Notes: generated by a model from the sequence alone, not told the origin. A stretch of DNA of 43,374 nt from Alphaproteobacteria bacterium (GCA_021325525.1 JAJPHB010000146.1:1-43374); one strand, 5' to 3'; positions 1 to 13,771 are shown, counted from the first letter of the stretch. Made by a program: numbers and translations.

Positions 1-92
1 ACGGCACGACCGAGTTCGAGCCCTTCCGGTACGGCACCTATCAGCGCGACGAGTGGCGGCGCATCTTTCCCATCGCGAAGATTCCCGCGTGA
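1..92 (+). CDS. 3' end of an unrecognised protein (partial)
   Basis: An open frame enters from the left edge (codons in phase with position 3) and stops with TGA at 90-92. The visible 29 residues are rich in charged and aromatic residues and end in IFPIAKIPA. They read like a genuine protein tail, but I cannot assign a family. The gene converges on the peptide-importer operon that ends at 153, so it belongs to a different transcription unit. The 60 bases in between show only a short GC-rich inverted repeat just after the stop and no T-tract. Confidence 0.5.
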   Translation, partial: GTTEFEPFRYGTYQRDEWRRIFPIAKIPA

Positions 93-152
93 GGAGGGCG
101 GAGCCGCCGCCGCAGGCTCGCCGGACGCTTTCCCGCACTCGCCGATGCAGCT

Positions 153-1995
<1,843 letters not shown>

Positions 1996-2003
<8 letters not shown>

Positions 2004-2850
2004 CGGCCAGCGCGGCGCGCAGATGGAGCCGGTCGCGCAGCCCTTCGCCGAAGAGATTGAAGCCGATGATCGAGAGCGAGATGGCGAGGGCCGGCCCGAG
2101 GAGCGGCCAGAAGGTGACGCTGATCTGCTTCTGCGCCTCGTTGATCATGACGCCCCAATCGGCGAAAGGCGGCTGCGTGCCGAGGCCGAGATAGCTGAGG
2201 GCGGCCCCGCCCATCAGGGCGAAGCCGATATTGACGCTCGCCTCGACGATGACGGGCGGCCAGATATTGGGCAGAACCTCGCCGTATTGAACGTAGAGCG
2301 CCCGCTCGCCGCGCGCCTTCGCCGCGGTGACATAGTCCTCGCTCGCCGCGCTCAGCGCGGCGCTGCGCACGATCCGCACGAATTTCGGCGCGGCGGCGAC
2401 GCCGAGCGCGACGATCGCTTGCGCCTGCCCGGGACCGAGCCCGACGATGATGAGGAGCGCGAAGACGAGAGTCGGAATCGACAGTAGCGCATCGACGAAG
2501 CGCATGACGATCTGGTCGACCGCGCCGCGATAATATGCGGTGGCAAGCGCGACCGGCAGGCCGATCGCCAGCCCGAGCCCCGTCGCGCCGAAACCGAGCG
2601 TCAGCGAGCGCCAGCCGCCCGCCAGCACGCGGCTGAGGACGTCGCGCCCGTACCGGTCGGTTCCGAGAAGATGGCCGAGGCTCGGGCGGGCGAGCGGGTG
2701 GAGGAGGTCGATCCGCGCCGGCGGGTAGGGTGTGTAGAGGAGGCCGAGCGCTGCCGCCGCGATCGCCGCCAGCGTCAGCGCAAGCCCGAGGGCAAGGTAG
2801 GCGTTGCGCTGGCGCCGCGCAGGCGGCGCTGCCGCGGTCAGCTCCGTCAT
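1996..2850 (-). CDS. Peptide-type ABC transporter permease (DppC-like)
   Basis: This is an inner-membrane permease of the DppC/OppC/NikC class, 284 residues. One hydrophobic segment near the N-terminus is followed by the family's GTDRYGRDVLSR motif (about 60-71), several further membrane segments, and an EAA-loop region containing TAAKARGERAL. I chose the ATG at 2850 because it gives an ATGA overlap with the stop of the DppB-like gene and a normal family length; the longer open frame upstream is out-of-register readthrough. It pairs with the DppB-like subunit as the heterodimeric membrane channel and is energised by the fused ATPase encoded next. Confidence 0.94.
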
Positions 2851-3797
2851 GGCCGGGCGAGGCGCGGGTCGAGCATCGCGTGCGCGATGTCGGCGACGAG
2901 GTTCGCCGCGACGTAAACCGTGCCGATGACGAGCGCCACGTCCTCGACCAGCGGGATGTCCCGGTTCGCGACCGCATAGACGATGAGGCGGCCGAGGCCG
3001 GGATAGGCGAAGATCTCCTCGATGATGACGATGCTGCCCATGAGATAGCCGAGGTCGAGGGCAAGCACCGCCAAGGTCGTGCCGAGCGCGTTGCGCAGCG
3101 CGTGGCGCCAGAGGACGAGGCGCTCCGGAAGGCCCTTGAGGCGCGCCGTGCGCACATAGTCGCTGTTGAGGACGTCGAGCATGCCCGAGCGCGTCTGCCG
3201 CATCAGATGCGCCGTCAGCACCACCGTCAAGGCGGCGACCGGCAGCACGAGATGGGCAATCCATCCGGCGGGCGAGGCGGCGAACGCGACGAAGCCGCTC
3301 GACGGGAAGAGCGCCAGCGGCGGCACGGCGAAGAGCAGAATGAGGACCGGGCCGAGGACGAAATCGGGGATCGAGATGCCGACATAGCTCGCCGTCAGGA
3401 TGGTGCCGTCGAGCCGGCTGCCGCGCCGCACCGCGGCGACGACGCCGAGCGGAATGGCTATCGCCGCGGCGCAGAAGATGGTGACGAGCGCCAGCGCCAT
3501 GGAATTGAGGAAGCGCTCGGCGATGATCGGCCCGGCGGGCTGGTTCAGCGTCGTCGAGACGCCGAAATCGCCGGTGAGAACACCGCCGAGCCAGTGCGCG
3601 AACTGAAGGGGCGCCGGCTGATCGAGGCCGAGCCGCGCCCGCAGCGCCGCCAGCGCCGCCGGCGTCGCGCCCTCGCCGAGGATCGCCGTGGCGGCATCGC
3701 CCGGCAGGAGATGCGTGCAGACGAAAATGATGACCGACAGGATCGCCAGCGAGACGAGACCGTAGAAGATGCGGCGCGGCAGCAAGGCGAGAGCCAT
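2847..3797 (-). CDS. Peptide-type ABC transporter permease (DppB-like)
   Basis: This is a 316-residue inner-membrane permease of the DppB/OppB/NikB class. It starts with a typical N-terminal membrane helix running into the conserved THLLPGD motif. The cytoplasmic EAA loop is visible as YVRTARLKGLPERLVLWRHA (about 210-230). The C-terminal half carries IIEEIFAYPGLGRL, a hallmark of the family. The ATG at 3797 lies 6 bases after the stop of the binding-protein gene, and the stop overlaps the DppC-like start by 4 bases. The five genes from 6653 to 153 therefore look like one operon. Confidence 0.95.
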   Translation of the reverse strand: MALALLPRRIFYGLVSLAILSVIIFVCTHLLPGDAATAILGEGATPAALAALRARLGLDQPAPLQFAHWLGGVLTGDFGVSTTLNQPAGPIIAERFLNSMALALVTIFCAAAIAIPLGVVAAVRRGSRLDGTILTASYVGISIPDFVLGPVLILLFAVPPLALFPSSGFVAFAASPAGWIAHLVLPVAALTVVLTAHLMRQTRSGMLDVLNSDYVRTARLKGLPERLVLWRHALRNALGTTLAVLALDLGYLMGSIVIIEEIFAYPGLGRLIVYAVANRDIPLVEDVALVIGTVYVAANLVADIAHAMLDPRLARP

Positions 3798-3803
3798 CGC
3801 CGT

Positions 3804-5402
3804 TCACGCCTTGCGGCCGGGCGCCTCCGGCGATAGCCACGACTCCTCGAGCCGCATCTCGGTGTTGATCGCGAGCGCCGGCCACTCATGGACATAGGTC
3901 CAGCTCGCATAAAGCGAATTGAAGAAATTGGGGATGATGAACGGGCCGTCGTCGCTGGTGATGCGCTGGATCTCGTCATAGATCTTGCGCCGCGCGGCGC
4001 TGTCGGTGACGGCGCGGCCCTGCTCGATCAGCGCTTCGACTCGCTTGCCGGCTTCCGTGCCGGCCCAGCGCCCCTCGTCGATCCCGTATTTCGCCGAATA
4101 GAGCTTGCTGAGGATTGCGTCCTCGGTCGGTCGCGTGCCGTAATTGCCGACATAGGAAGCGACGCCCTTGTTCCAGATGGTGGCGCCGTAGCGCGCGTTG
4201 TCCATCAGCTCGATCTTGAACTGGATGCCGATCTGCGCCGCCATGGCCTGGACGACGACCGCGGTCTTCTCGCGCGAGGCGGGGCTGTTCGAGACGACGA
4301 GCCTGTGCTCGAAGCCGTTGCCGTGGCCGGCCTGCTTGAGGAGCTCGCGCGCCTTCGCGAGGTCCTGCTTGCGCAGCGCGAGGGTCTTGTCGAAATACTC
4401 GTAGGCGGCCGAGATCGGCTCGTCGTCGGCGGGCGTGCCGAGCCCGCCGGTGATCGCCGCCGTCATCTGCTCGCGGTCCATGGCAAGGCGCAGCGCCATC
4501 CGCACGCGCTCATCGTCGAAGGGCGGCTGGTTCGCGTAGAGCACGAGATTGTTGAAGGTGCCGCCGACGACCTGCGCGGCATCGACGCCCTTGATCGCCG
4601 AGAGGCGCGCGAAGCTGTCGGCCTCGACATCGCCGATCGCATCGACCTCGCGGTTCTCCAAGGCCGCCACCTGAGCGGTCGTGTCGGGGAGGACGCGCAG
4701 GAGCAGGCGATCCAAATAGGGGCGCCCGGTCCGGAAGTAGTTGGGATTGCGCTCCATCAGCACGTGGTCGTTCGGCGCGAATTCCTTGAGGATGAACGGG
4801 CCCGTCCCGTGCGGCGCGGAATCGAGCTTCGCGAAATCGGCGATGCCGCGCTCGGAGACGATGCGGGCGGTCGCGCTGGCGAGGGCCTTCGGCAGGTCGG
4901 CATAGGGCGAGGCCAGGTCGAAGCGGACCGTGCGGCCGTCGACGGCCTTCACCGCCGCGATCGGGCCGAGCTCGGCCTTGTAGGGCGCCGCCGTCGCCGG
5001 ATCGAGGATCTTCTCGATCGTGGCGACAACGTCGGCGGCGGTGAGCGCGGAGCCGTCGTGGAACTTGACGCCCTGGCGCAGGGTGAAGGTCCAGCTCGCG
5101 CCATTCGCCGATGGCGCGTAGGATTCGGCGAGATCGCCTTCGACGCCGCCCTTCGCCGTGAGCCGCGTCAGGTTGTTGTAAAGATTGCAGGTGGCGCGCC
5201 ACTCATTCCCGAAGATCCCCATGATCGGGTTGAGCGTCCGCAAATCCTTGTACAGGGCGACGGTGAGCTGCCCGCCGGGCTTCGCCTCGCCATAAGCCCG
5301 GCGGCCCAGCACCCAGGGCATGGCGAGAACCGTGCCTGTCGTCGCGAGGCCCCGGCCGAAGGCGCGGCGCGTCAAAGCGGGAACGACTCTCGGTGGCGCC
5401 AT
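3804..5402 (-). CDS. Tat-exported peptide-type ABC substrate-binding protein (DppA-like)
   Basis: This is a 532-residue periplasmic binding protein of the SBP_bac_5 family. The N-terminus has a twin-arginine region (TRRAFGRGLATTG, residues 11-23) ahead of a hydrophobic stretch and a probable cleavage site after AYG, so Tat export is likely. The mature part shows the family landmarks: LNPIMGIFGNEW, the DLAESY segment, WTFTLRQGVKFHDG and the GTGPF motif. A strong Shine-Dalgarno sequence (GGGAGGAGG) precedes the ATG. The ligand cannot be read directly. Because an amidohydrolase-like gene precedes it, an acylated or peptide-bonded compound is plausible, but this is inference. Confidence 0.94.
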   Translation of the reverse strand: MAPPRVVPALTRRAFGRGLATTGTVLAMPWVLGRRAYGEAKPGGQLTVALYKDLRTLNPIMGIFGNEWRATCNLYNNLTRLTAKGGVEGDLAESYAPSANGASWTFTLRQGVKFHDGSALTAADVVATIEKILDPATAAPYKAELGPIAAVKAVDGRTVRFDLASPYADLPKALASATARIVSERGIADFAKLDSAPHGTGPFILKEFAPNDHVLMERNPNYFRTGRPYLDRLLLRVLPDTTAQVAALENREVDAIGDVEADSFARLSAIKGVDAAQVVGGTFNNLVLYANQPPFDDERVRMALRLAMDREQMTAAITGGLGTPADDEPISAAYEYFDKTLALRKQDLAKARELLKQAGHGNGFEHRLVVSNSPASREKTAVVVQAMAAQIGIQFKIELMDNARYGATIWNKGVASYVGNYGTRPTEDAILSKLYSAKYGIDEGRWAGTEAGKRVEALIEQGRAVTDSAARRKIYDEIQRITSDDGPFIIPNFFNSLYASWTYVHEWPALAINTEMRLEESWLSPEAPGRKA

Positions 5403-5435
5403 GTGACCCTCCTCCCTCGGGTCCGTCGCCTTCGT

Positions 5436-6653
5436 TCAATCAGCCCCGCAGATTTCGAGGATCGTCAGCATGTAGATCCTGATCATGTCGAGGTAATCGG
5501 CGACGTCGACCCGCTCGTCCGGCATCGTATTGTACCGCCCACCCGGACCGCAGACGATCCCCTCCATCTTGGCGCGATGGAGAAGATGCGCGGCATCGGT
5601 TCCATAGTAGCAATAGGGCTTCAGGGCGCCGGTCGGCTGCTCGGCGCCGCGAACGGCGCGGTAGGCGTTGCCGACCGCGCGCACGATCGCCGAGCCGCGG
5701 TCGACCTCGAAGGGCAGCATGTCGGGGCGCTTGCCGCCCTGCTCACGCGCGACGCGGCATTTGAGCCCCGGCATCTCGGCTTCGAGCTGATCGAGCAGGC
5801 GGCGCAAATCGGCCATGACGCCGGATTCGGACTGGCTCGGGGCGTAGCGGGCGGAGCCGACGAGGCGGACATAGTCGGCGACCTGCGGCGGCCGCCAATC
5901 GTGAAATTCCGGAGAGAGCGAGCCGCGGATGACGCCGATATGGGCGCGGTTCACCGAACGGTGCTCCTCGTTGGCGCTGCCGCTGAAGACCATCGCGTCG
6001 ATGCGCGGCACCAGCTTGCACGCCGCCATGATCGCATCGACCGCCTCCTCGCGTTTGGAGAGGTGGCGCGTCACGCCGATGAGCTCGATCTCGAAGCCGA
6101 AGGCGCCGGCATGCAAGGTCATGCCGTTGAGGTCCGTGGGTTCGGAGTTGACGAAGTAATCGGCGCGGATGCCGCTCTCGATCGCCTTGATGGTGCCGAT
6201 CCCGCCCTGGAGCTCGCCCACGACAAAGGTGAGGATGACGTCGCCCTTGAGGCGCACGCCGTTCTCGATCAGCGTCCGCAGCGCGCAGTAGTAGGCCGCA
6301 TCGCCGGCCTTCATGTTGGAGACGCCGATCCCGTAAATGAAATCCTTGTCGTAGATGCCGCCCCACGGATCGACCGTCCACCCGGCGGTCACGGGGTTGG
6401 TGTCGATATGCCCGTTGAAGAGGAGGGACCGGCCGCCGCCGCTGCCCTTGTAGCGGCCGATCGCGTTGCAGCGTCCGTCCTCGACTTCCTGCAGCTCGGC
6501 TTCGATGCCGCTCGCCTTCATGCTCTCGACCATGAAGCGCGCCAGTTCGCTCTCGCCGCTCGTTCCGCTGTAGCTCTTGAAGCGGATCATCTGCGCAAGG
6601 AAGTCGAGCGACCGCTTGGCATCGAGCGATTGGAGAAGCCGTTGAGAATGCAT
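5436..6653 (-). CDS. M20 peptidase/deacylase-like protein (ArgE/DapE fold) with altered metal site
   Basis: This 405-residue protein has the M20 architecture of ArgE, DapE and carboxypeptidase G2. The first metal His and the catalytic Asp are in GHIDTN (H82, D84), and the general-base Glu is E147. Family comparison by eye indicates three ligand positions are changed: the bridging Asp of the usual ADMKGG motif is Asn (SNMKAG, N113), the second Glu of the DEE motif is Leu (GELQGG, L148), and the C-terminal His of the HTPDE motif is missing (YNTMPDE, about 374-380). SEPT (E171) and the lid His (H197) remain. The ATG at 6653 follows an AAGG ribosome site; a longer in-frame start at 6791 would add 46 residues without family similarity. 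It heads the importer operon, so it may act on, or sense, the imported solute. Confidence 0.88.
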   Translation of the reverse strand: MHSQRLLQSLDAKRSLDFLAQMIRFKSYSGTSGESELARFMVESMKASGIEAELQEVEDGRCNAIGRYKGSGGGRSLLFNGHIDTNPVTAGWTVDPWGGIYDKDFIYGIGVSNMKAGDAAYYCALRTLIENGVRLKGDVILTFVVGELQGGIGTIKAIESGIRADYFVNSEPTDLNGMTLHAGAFGFEIELIGVTRHLSKREEAVDAIMAACKLVPRIDAMVFSGSANEEHRSVNRAHIGVIRGSLSPEFHDWRPPQVADYVRLVGSARYAPSQSESGVMADLRRLLDQLEAEMPGLKCRVAREQGGKRPDMLPFEVDRGSAIVRAVGNAYRAVRGAEQPTGALKPYCYYGTDAAHLLHRAKMEGIVCGPGGRYNTMPDERVDVADYLDMIRIYMLTILEICGAD

Positions 6654-6804
6654 GCCGCGCACCTTGCGTTCGAGATTGCCGCCGGGGCTTGCCCCAGCAC
6701 CGCGCCCGCTTCGCCACTCTAACATCGCCGCTGAAGGAGCGGCCAGCGCCGCTTCGGCGCTCACGGGATTCGGTACCGAATGCCCAGCCAACCGAGCCGC
6801 GCCG

Positions 6805-7854
6805 TCAGGGCGGAGGCGCCGTCGTCCCTCGCACGATCAATTCGACATCGAGCTCGACGCAATCGGGCACGGTCCGCCCGTCGAGCCGGCTGACGAGGTA
6901 CTCGGCGGCGCGCCGGCCCATGCCCGCCGAGGGGACGCGGAGCGTGGTCAAGCCCGGCTGGATGTGCGAGGCGAGTTCGAGATCGTCGAAGCCGGCGATC
7001 GATATCTCGCCCGGCACGGCAATGTTCGCGGCGAGGCATTCGAGAAGCGCCCCGATCGCCAGAACGTCGTTGCCGCAGATGATCGCGGTCGGCGGCTCCT
7101 TCTGGCGCATCAGCAGGCGCAGCGCATCGCGCCCTTCGGCGAGAGCATAGGGCCGCTCGATGATCTGCGCCGGGGTCAGCGCGATGCCGCGCGCGGCAAG
7201 CGCCGCCTGCACGCCGAGGACGCGCTCGGCGGCGCGGTCGTTGTGAAGCGTGACGCCCGCGATGACGGCGAAGCGGCGATGCCCGAGGTCGAGCAGATAG
7301 TCGGTCATGCGCATCGCCGCCCGCCTGTTATCGAAGCCGACGCACGGGCGGCCGCTCGCCGTCTCGTAAACCCAGGTGTTGACGAACGGCACGCGCTTGC
7401 CGGCGAGCAGGCGGTACACCGCGGGATCGTGATCGCCGCCGACCAGCATGACGCCATCGACGCCGCGTTCGAGCAGCGCGGCGACTTCGCTCCGCTCGCG
7501 CGCCCGGTCGTATTCGGTGCTGGCGAGGAGCAGCACATAGCCGGCGCCGTCGAGGCGGCGCTGCAGGGCATCGATGCATGTCGCGAAGATCGCGTTGTCG
7601 AGCGTCGGCACGACGGCGCCGATGGTCTGCGAGCGGCGCGAGGCGAGGGCCCGCGCCGCGCCATGCGGCACATAACCGAGCTCGGCGATCGCGCGCTGCA
7701 CGCTGTCGCGCAGGCCGAGGCGCACGGTTTGCGGCCGGTTGAGGACGCGCGAGACCGTCGCCGGCGACACCCCGGCGAGCCGCGCCACATCGCCGAGCGT
7801 CGCCGCCGCCTGCTGCCCGGCGTGAAAGCGCTTTCTCTCGCTTGCGCTCGCCAT
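6805..7854 (-). CDS. LacI/GalR-family transcriptional regulator
   Basis: This is a 349-residue regulator. An N-terminal LacI-type helix-turn-helix and hinge helix are seen at about 19-65 (TLGDVARLAGVSPATVSRVL, then LGYVPHGAARALASRRS). A periplasmic-binding-protein-like effector domain follows (IGAVVPTLDNAIFA onward). The gene lies divergent from the Tau-type importer/dehydrogenase operon and upstream of the M20/peptide importer operon on its own strand, with a 151-base gap. A perfect 12-bp palindrome typical of this family lies inside its first codons, and a second lies in the divergent promoter. Repression of the plus-strand operon and autoregulation are therefore likely. The effector is unknown. 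Confidence 0.95.
   Translation of the reverse strand: MASASERKRFHAGQQAAATLGDVARLAGVSPATVSRVLNRPQTVRLGLRDSVQRAIAELGYVPHGAARALASRRSQTIGAVVPTLDNAIFATCIDALQRRLDGAGYVLLLASTEYDRARERSEVAALLERGVDGVMLVGGDHDPAVYRLLAGKRVPFVNTWVYETASGRPCVGFDNRRAAMRMTDYLLDLGHRRFAVIAGVTLHNDRAAERVLGVQAALAARGIALTPAQIIERPYALAEGRDALRLLMRQKEPPTAIICGNDVLAIGALLECLAANIAVPGEISIAGFDDLELASHIQPGLTTLRVPSAGMGRRAAEYLVSRLDGRTVPDCVELDVELIVRGTTAPPP
7824..7835. promoter_or_regulatory. LacI-family operator-like palindrome inside the regulator gene
   Basis: GAAAGCGCTTTC is a perfect 12-bp palindrome with the central CG step typical of LacI/GalR operators. It falls in codons 7-10 of the LacI-type gene and so doubles as coding sequence (RKRF). 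Its centre is 144 bp from that of the second site. Confidence 0.6.
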
Positions 7855-7931
7855 GCCGACATCTTGCCTGGAAGAAGGATTGCGAACAACTCAGGAAAAT
7901 CGGAGAGATGCCGCGCCCAGCCAGATCACGA

Positions 7932-7959
7932 TTGACAAGCTTCCGACGCGGCTTTTAAC
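7932..7959 (+). promoter_or_regulatory. Sigma70-type promoter of the Tau-type importer/dehydrogenase operon
   Basis: The -35 box is TTGACA (7932-7937), a perfect consensus. A 16-base spacer leads to TTTAAC (7954-7959) as a 4/6 match to the -10 box. Transcription would start near 7966, on the LacI-type palindrome and about 68 bases before the GTG start at 8034. Confidence 0.55.
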
Positions 7960-7968
7960 TCGGTTTGA

Positions 7969-7978
7969 AAAGCGCTTT
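7969..7978. promoter_or_regulatory. LacI-family operator-like palindrome at the promoter
   Basis: AAAGCGCTTT is a perfect 10-bp palindrome sharing its core with the site at 7824-7835. It sits just downstream of the predicted -10 box, the classical position for a repressor that blocks initiation. Confidence 0.6.
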
Positions 7979-8033
7979 CAGCGCATCATGAGCCGATGCG
8001 AAGCAGCGGATTCCAGAGAGGAGGATCCGTTCC

Positions 8034-8873
8034 GTGCATATTGGCGCGACAACGGACTCGCGATCCTACCGGCGGGCGGTTGCTGCCGGCCGCGCCCGCA
8101 TGGCCTCGGCCGGACGCCGACCTTGGATCGGGGCCGCAACGGTCCTCGGCCTTGCCATCCTCTGGTATGTCCTCACCACGGCGACGGGGGCGGTCAGCCC
8201 GGCGCGCTTCCCGCGCCCGGCCGATGTCTGGTCGGCAGCACTCCAGCTCACGCTGCGCGGCTATGCCGGCGGCACGCTCTGGCTCCAGATCTGGTATTCG
8301 AGCCGGCTCGTCCTGCTCGGTTTCCTTGTCGCCGCGGCGACGGGCGTGCCGCTCGGCCTCCTCATGGGGATGAGCCGGCGCGCCGAGGCTCTCATCAACC
8401 CCGCCTTTCTGCTGATCCGGCCCATCCCGCCGCTCGCCTGGATACCGCTCGCCATCGTCTGGTTCGGCCTCGGCGATGCGGCGAAGATCTTCGTCATCTG
8501 GTTCGCGGCCTTCGTGCCGGCGCTCATCAACACCTATACCGGCGTGCGCACGCTCGACCGCACCTTGATCGCCGCGGCGCGCGTGCATGGAGCCTCCGAG
8601 CGGCAGATCCTGACCGAGGTGATGATCCCGGGCGCGCTGCCGCTCATCTTCACGGGCCTGCGGCTCTCGCTTCAGGCATCCTGGACGACGCTGGTCGCCG
8701 CCGAGCTGGTCGGAGCCTTCTTCGGCCTCGGCCGGGTTCTCATCATCGCGGCGCAGGACATCTATCCCGGCATGATCGCCTTCGCCATGGCCCTCGTCGC
8801 CATTCTGGGCGCGCTCATGACGGGATGCCTCGGCCTCCTCGAAAGATGGGCGGTGCCGTGGCGGCGGACGTGA
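8034..8873 (+). CDS. ABC transporter permease, TauC/SsuC (NitT/TauT) family
   Basis: This is a 279-residue inner-membrane permease. It has the family's hydrophobic segments and the cytoplasmic loop IAAARVHGASERQILTEVMI with a following PGALP turn (about 180-205), characteristic of taurine/sulfonate/nitrate importers. It starts with GTG at 8034. That start is chosen because a near-perfect Shine-Dalgarno sequence (AGAGGAGGA, 8017-8025) is spaced 8 bases before it. It is the first gene of the operon and is followed, with overlap, by a second permease, so the channel is probably a heterodimer rather than the usual TauC homodimer. Confidence 0.93.
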   Translation: MHIGATTDSRSYRRAVAAGRARMASAGRRPWIGAATVLGLAILWYVLTTATGAVSPARFPRPADVWSAALQLTLRGYAGGTLWLQIWYSSRLVLLGFLVAAATGVPLGLLMGMSRRAEALINPAFLLIRPIPPLAWIPLAIVWFGLGDAAKIFVIWFAAFVPALINTYTGVRTLDRTLIAAARVHGASERQILTEVMIPGALPLIFTGLRLSLQASWTTLVAAELVGAFFGLGRVLIIAAQDIYPGMIAFAMALVAILGALMTGCLGLLERWAVPWRRT

Positions 8874-9691
8874 CCGCGGCGCAGGGAGCGCGGCCGGCGC
8901 GCGGCCGCCGCCGCGGCGCGCCCGGCGTCGTCGAGCTCGGCCTGCTGTCGCTCGGCGGCTTCGCCGCCTTTTTCGGCCTCTGGTTCGTCGTCGCGCGATC
9001 GGGCGTCGTTCCGGCGCGGTTTCTGCCGGCACCCGGCGTCGTGGCCGCGACCTTCTTCCATCTGACCCATGACCCCTTCGCCGGCTACACGCTGCAGCAG
9101 CACCTTCTCTCGAGCATCGGGCGCTTCCTCATGGGCTTCGCCCTCGCCGCCGCCGCGGGGGTCCCGCTCGGCCTCCTGATGGGTTGGTTCCGCTGGCTCG
9201 ACGACGTGGTCTCTCCGGTCTTCGAGGGCTTCCGCTTCATCGCGCCGATCGCCTGGGTGCCCTTTGCCGCGCTGTGGTTCGGAACCGGGATCGGCGGCCC
9301 CATCCTCATCATCTTCTCCGGCGCCTTCCCGCCCTGCGTCATCAATGCGCAACGCGGCGCGCGTCTCATCGAGCCGCACCTCATCGAAGCCGCGCGCAGC
9401 CTGGGCGCGGGCCATTGCCGCATGTTCGCCGAGGTGCTGGTGCCGGGCGCCCTGCCCTCGATCGTCGCCGGCCTCAGGATCAGCGCCGGTCTCGCCTGGC
9501 AATCGCTCGTCGGCGCGGAGCTCATCGTCGTCTCCTCCGGGGTCGGCTATCTCATGGTGCAGGGGCAGAGCAACCTGGCGACGCCGATCGTCATGTCGGG
9601 CATGATCGCCATCGGCATCGTCGGCTTCCTCATCGATGTCGCGCTGCGGGCCGCCGAGGCGCGGATTCGCCGAGGATGGGCCGGAGCATGA
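8846..9691 (+). CDS. Second ABC transporter permease, TauC/SsuC family
   Basis: This is a 281-residue permease homologous to the preceding gene. It has membrane segments from about residue 28 onward and the loop LIEAARSLGAGHCRMFAEVL followed by PGALPSIVAGLRIS. The start is uncertain. ATG 8846 is used here, but GTG 8858 and GTG 8870 are in frame, and the last would give a GTGA overlap with the upstream stop at 8871-8873, matching the ATGA coupling at the other end of the gene (9688-9691). Two distinct permeases in a NitT/TauT-type importer are less common than one and suggest a heterodimeric channel. Confidence 0.9.
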   Translation: MGGAVAADVTAAQGARPARGRRRGAPGVVELGLLSLGGFAAFFGLWFVVARSGVVPARFLPAPGVVAATFFHLTHDPFAGYTLQQHLLSSIGRFLMGFALAAAAGVPLGLLMGWFRWLDDVVSPVFEGFRFIAPIAWVPFAALWFGTGIGGPILIIFSGAFPPCVINAQRGARLIEPHLIEAARSLGAGHCRMFAEVLVPGALPSIVAGLRISAGLAWQSLVGAELIVVSSGVGYLMVQGQSNLATPIVMSGMIAIGIVGFLIDVALRAAEARIRRGWAGA

Positions 9692-10524
9692 GCCAGATCA
9701 GCTTTCAGTCGGTCAGCCGAGTCTTCCGCCGCGGCAGCGAAGAGATCCTGGCGGTGGCGGATGTAAGCCTCGAAGTCGCCGATCGCGAATTCGTCGCCAT
9801 CGTCGGGCCTTCCGGCTGCGGCAAGACGACGCTGCTGCGCATGGCGGCCGGGCTCGATTTTCCGAGCTCGGGCAGTGTCCTCGTCGGCGCCCGCGAGGTC
9901 GCGGAACCGGGCCCCGACCGCGCCGTCGTCTTTCAGCAATTCGCGCTCTTCCCCTGGAAGACGGTCCGCGAGAACATCGGCTTCGGCCTCAAGTGCCGCG
10001 GCGTTCCCGCCGCCCAGCGCAACGCCGCGGTCGACCGTTACATCGAGATGATGGGCCTGCAAGGCCACGAGAACGCCTATCCGCACCAGCTCTCCGGCGG
10101 CATGCAGCAGCGCGTGGCGATCGCCCGCTCCTACGCGCTCGAACCCGAGGTGCTGCTAATGGACGAGCCCTTCGGCGCGCTCGACGCGCAGACCCGGATC
10201 GAAATGCAGGAGGAGCTGATCCGCCTCGCGCGCGTCAACCCGCGCACCGTGCTGTTCATCACCCACGCGGTCGAGGAGGCGGTCTATCTCGCCGATCGCG
10301 TCGCCGTCATGACGCGGCGGCCGGGCCGGCTGGCCGAGATCATCGACGTCGCACCGGTCCGCCGCGCCGAGGCCTGGGAAGAGCGGCCGATCGAGGAGGT
10401 GATGGATCTCGGCTCCTTTACCCATCTGCGCACCCGCATCTGGAAGATGCTCCGGGACGAGCGTGAAGCGAAAGCGGAGGCTCCCAGGGTGACGCCGCTG
10501 CAGCGGCGCAAGGCGGGGCCTTGA
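9688..10524 (+). CDS. ABC transporter ATP-binding protein, TauB/SsuB family
   Basis: This is a 278-residue ATPase. It has Walker A GPSGCGKTT (about 43-51), Q-loop VFQQFALFPWKTV (the FPWKTV extension typical of TauB/SsuB/NrtC), signature LSGGMQQR, Walker B VLLMDEPFGALD and switch His in FITHAVEEA. The ATG overlaps the stop of the second permease by 4 bases. The C-terminal 40 residues after the ATPase core are the usual family tail ending in a basic stretch. It energises the importer formed with the two permeases and the binding protein encoded next. Confidence 0.95.
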   Translation: MSQISFQSVSRVFRRGSEEILAVADVSLEVADREFVAIVGPSGCGKTTLLRMAAGLDFPSSGSVLVGAREVAEPGPDRAVVFQQFALFPWKTVRENIGFGLKCRGVPAAQRNAAVDRYIEMMGLQGHENAYPHQLSGGMQQRVAIARSYALEPEVLLMDEPFGALDAQTRIEMQEELIRLARVNPRTVLFITHAVEEAVYLADRVAVMTRRPGRLAEIIDVAPVRRAEAWEERPIEEVMDLGSFTHLRTRIWKMLRDEREAKAEAPRVTPLQRRKAGP

Positions 10525-10565
10525 TCCGCAATTCCGAGGACCTTGAGAAAAAGGGAGGAGATGGA

Positions 10566-13761
<3,196 letters not shown>

Positions 13762-13771
13762 GAGCAGGGAA

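Noticed and set aside
3888-6722. 944-residue plus-strand open frame
   Set aside because: Runs antisense across two well-supported genes (binding protein and M20-like protein); no domain signature.
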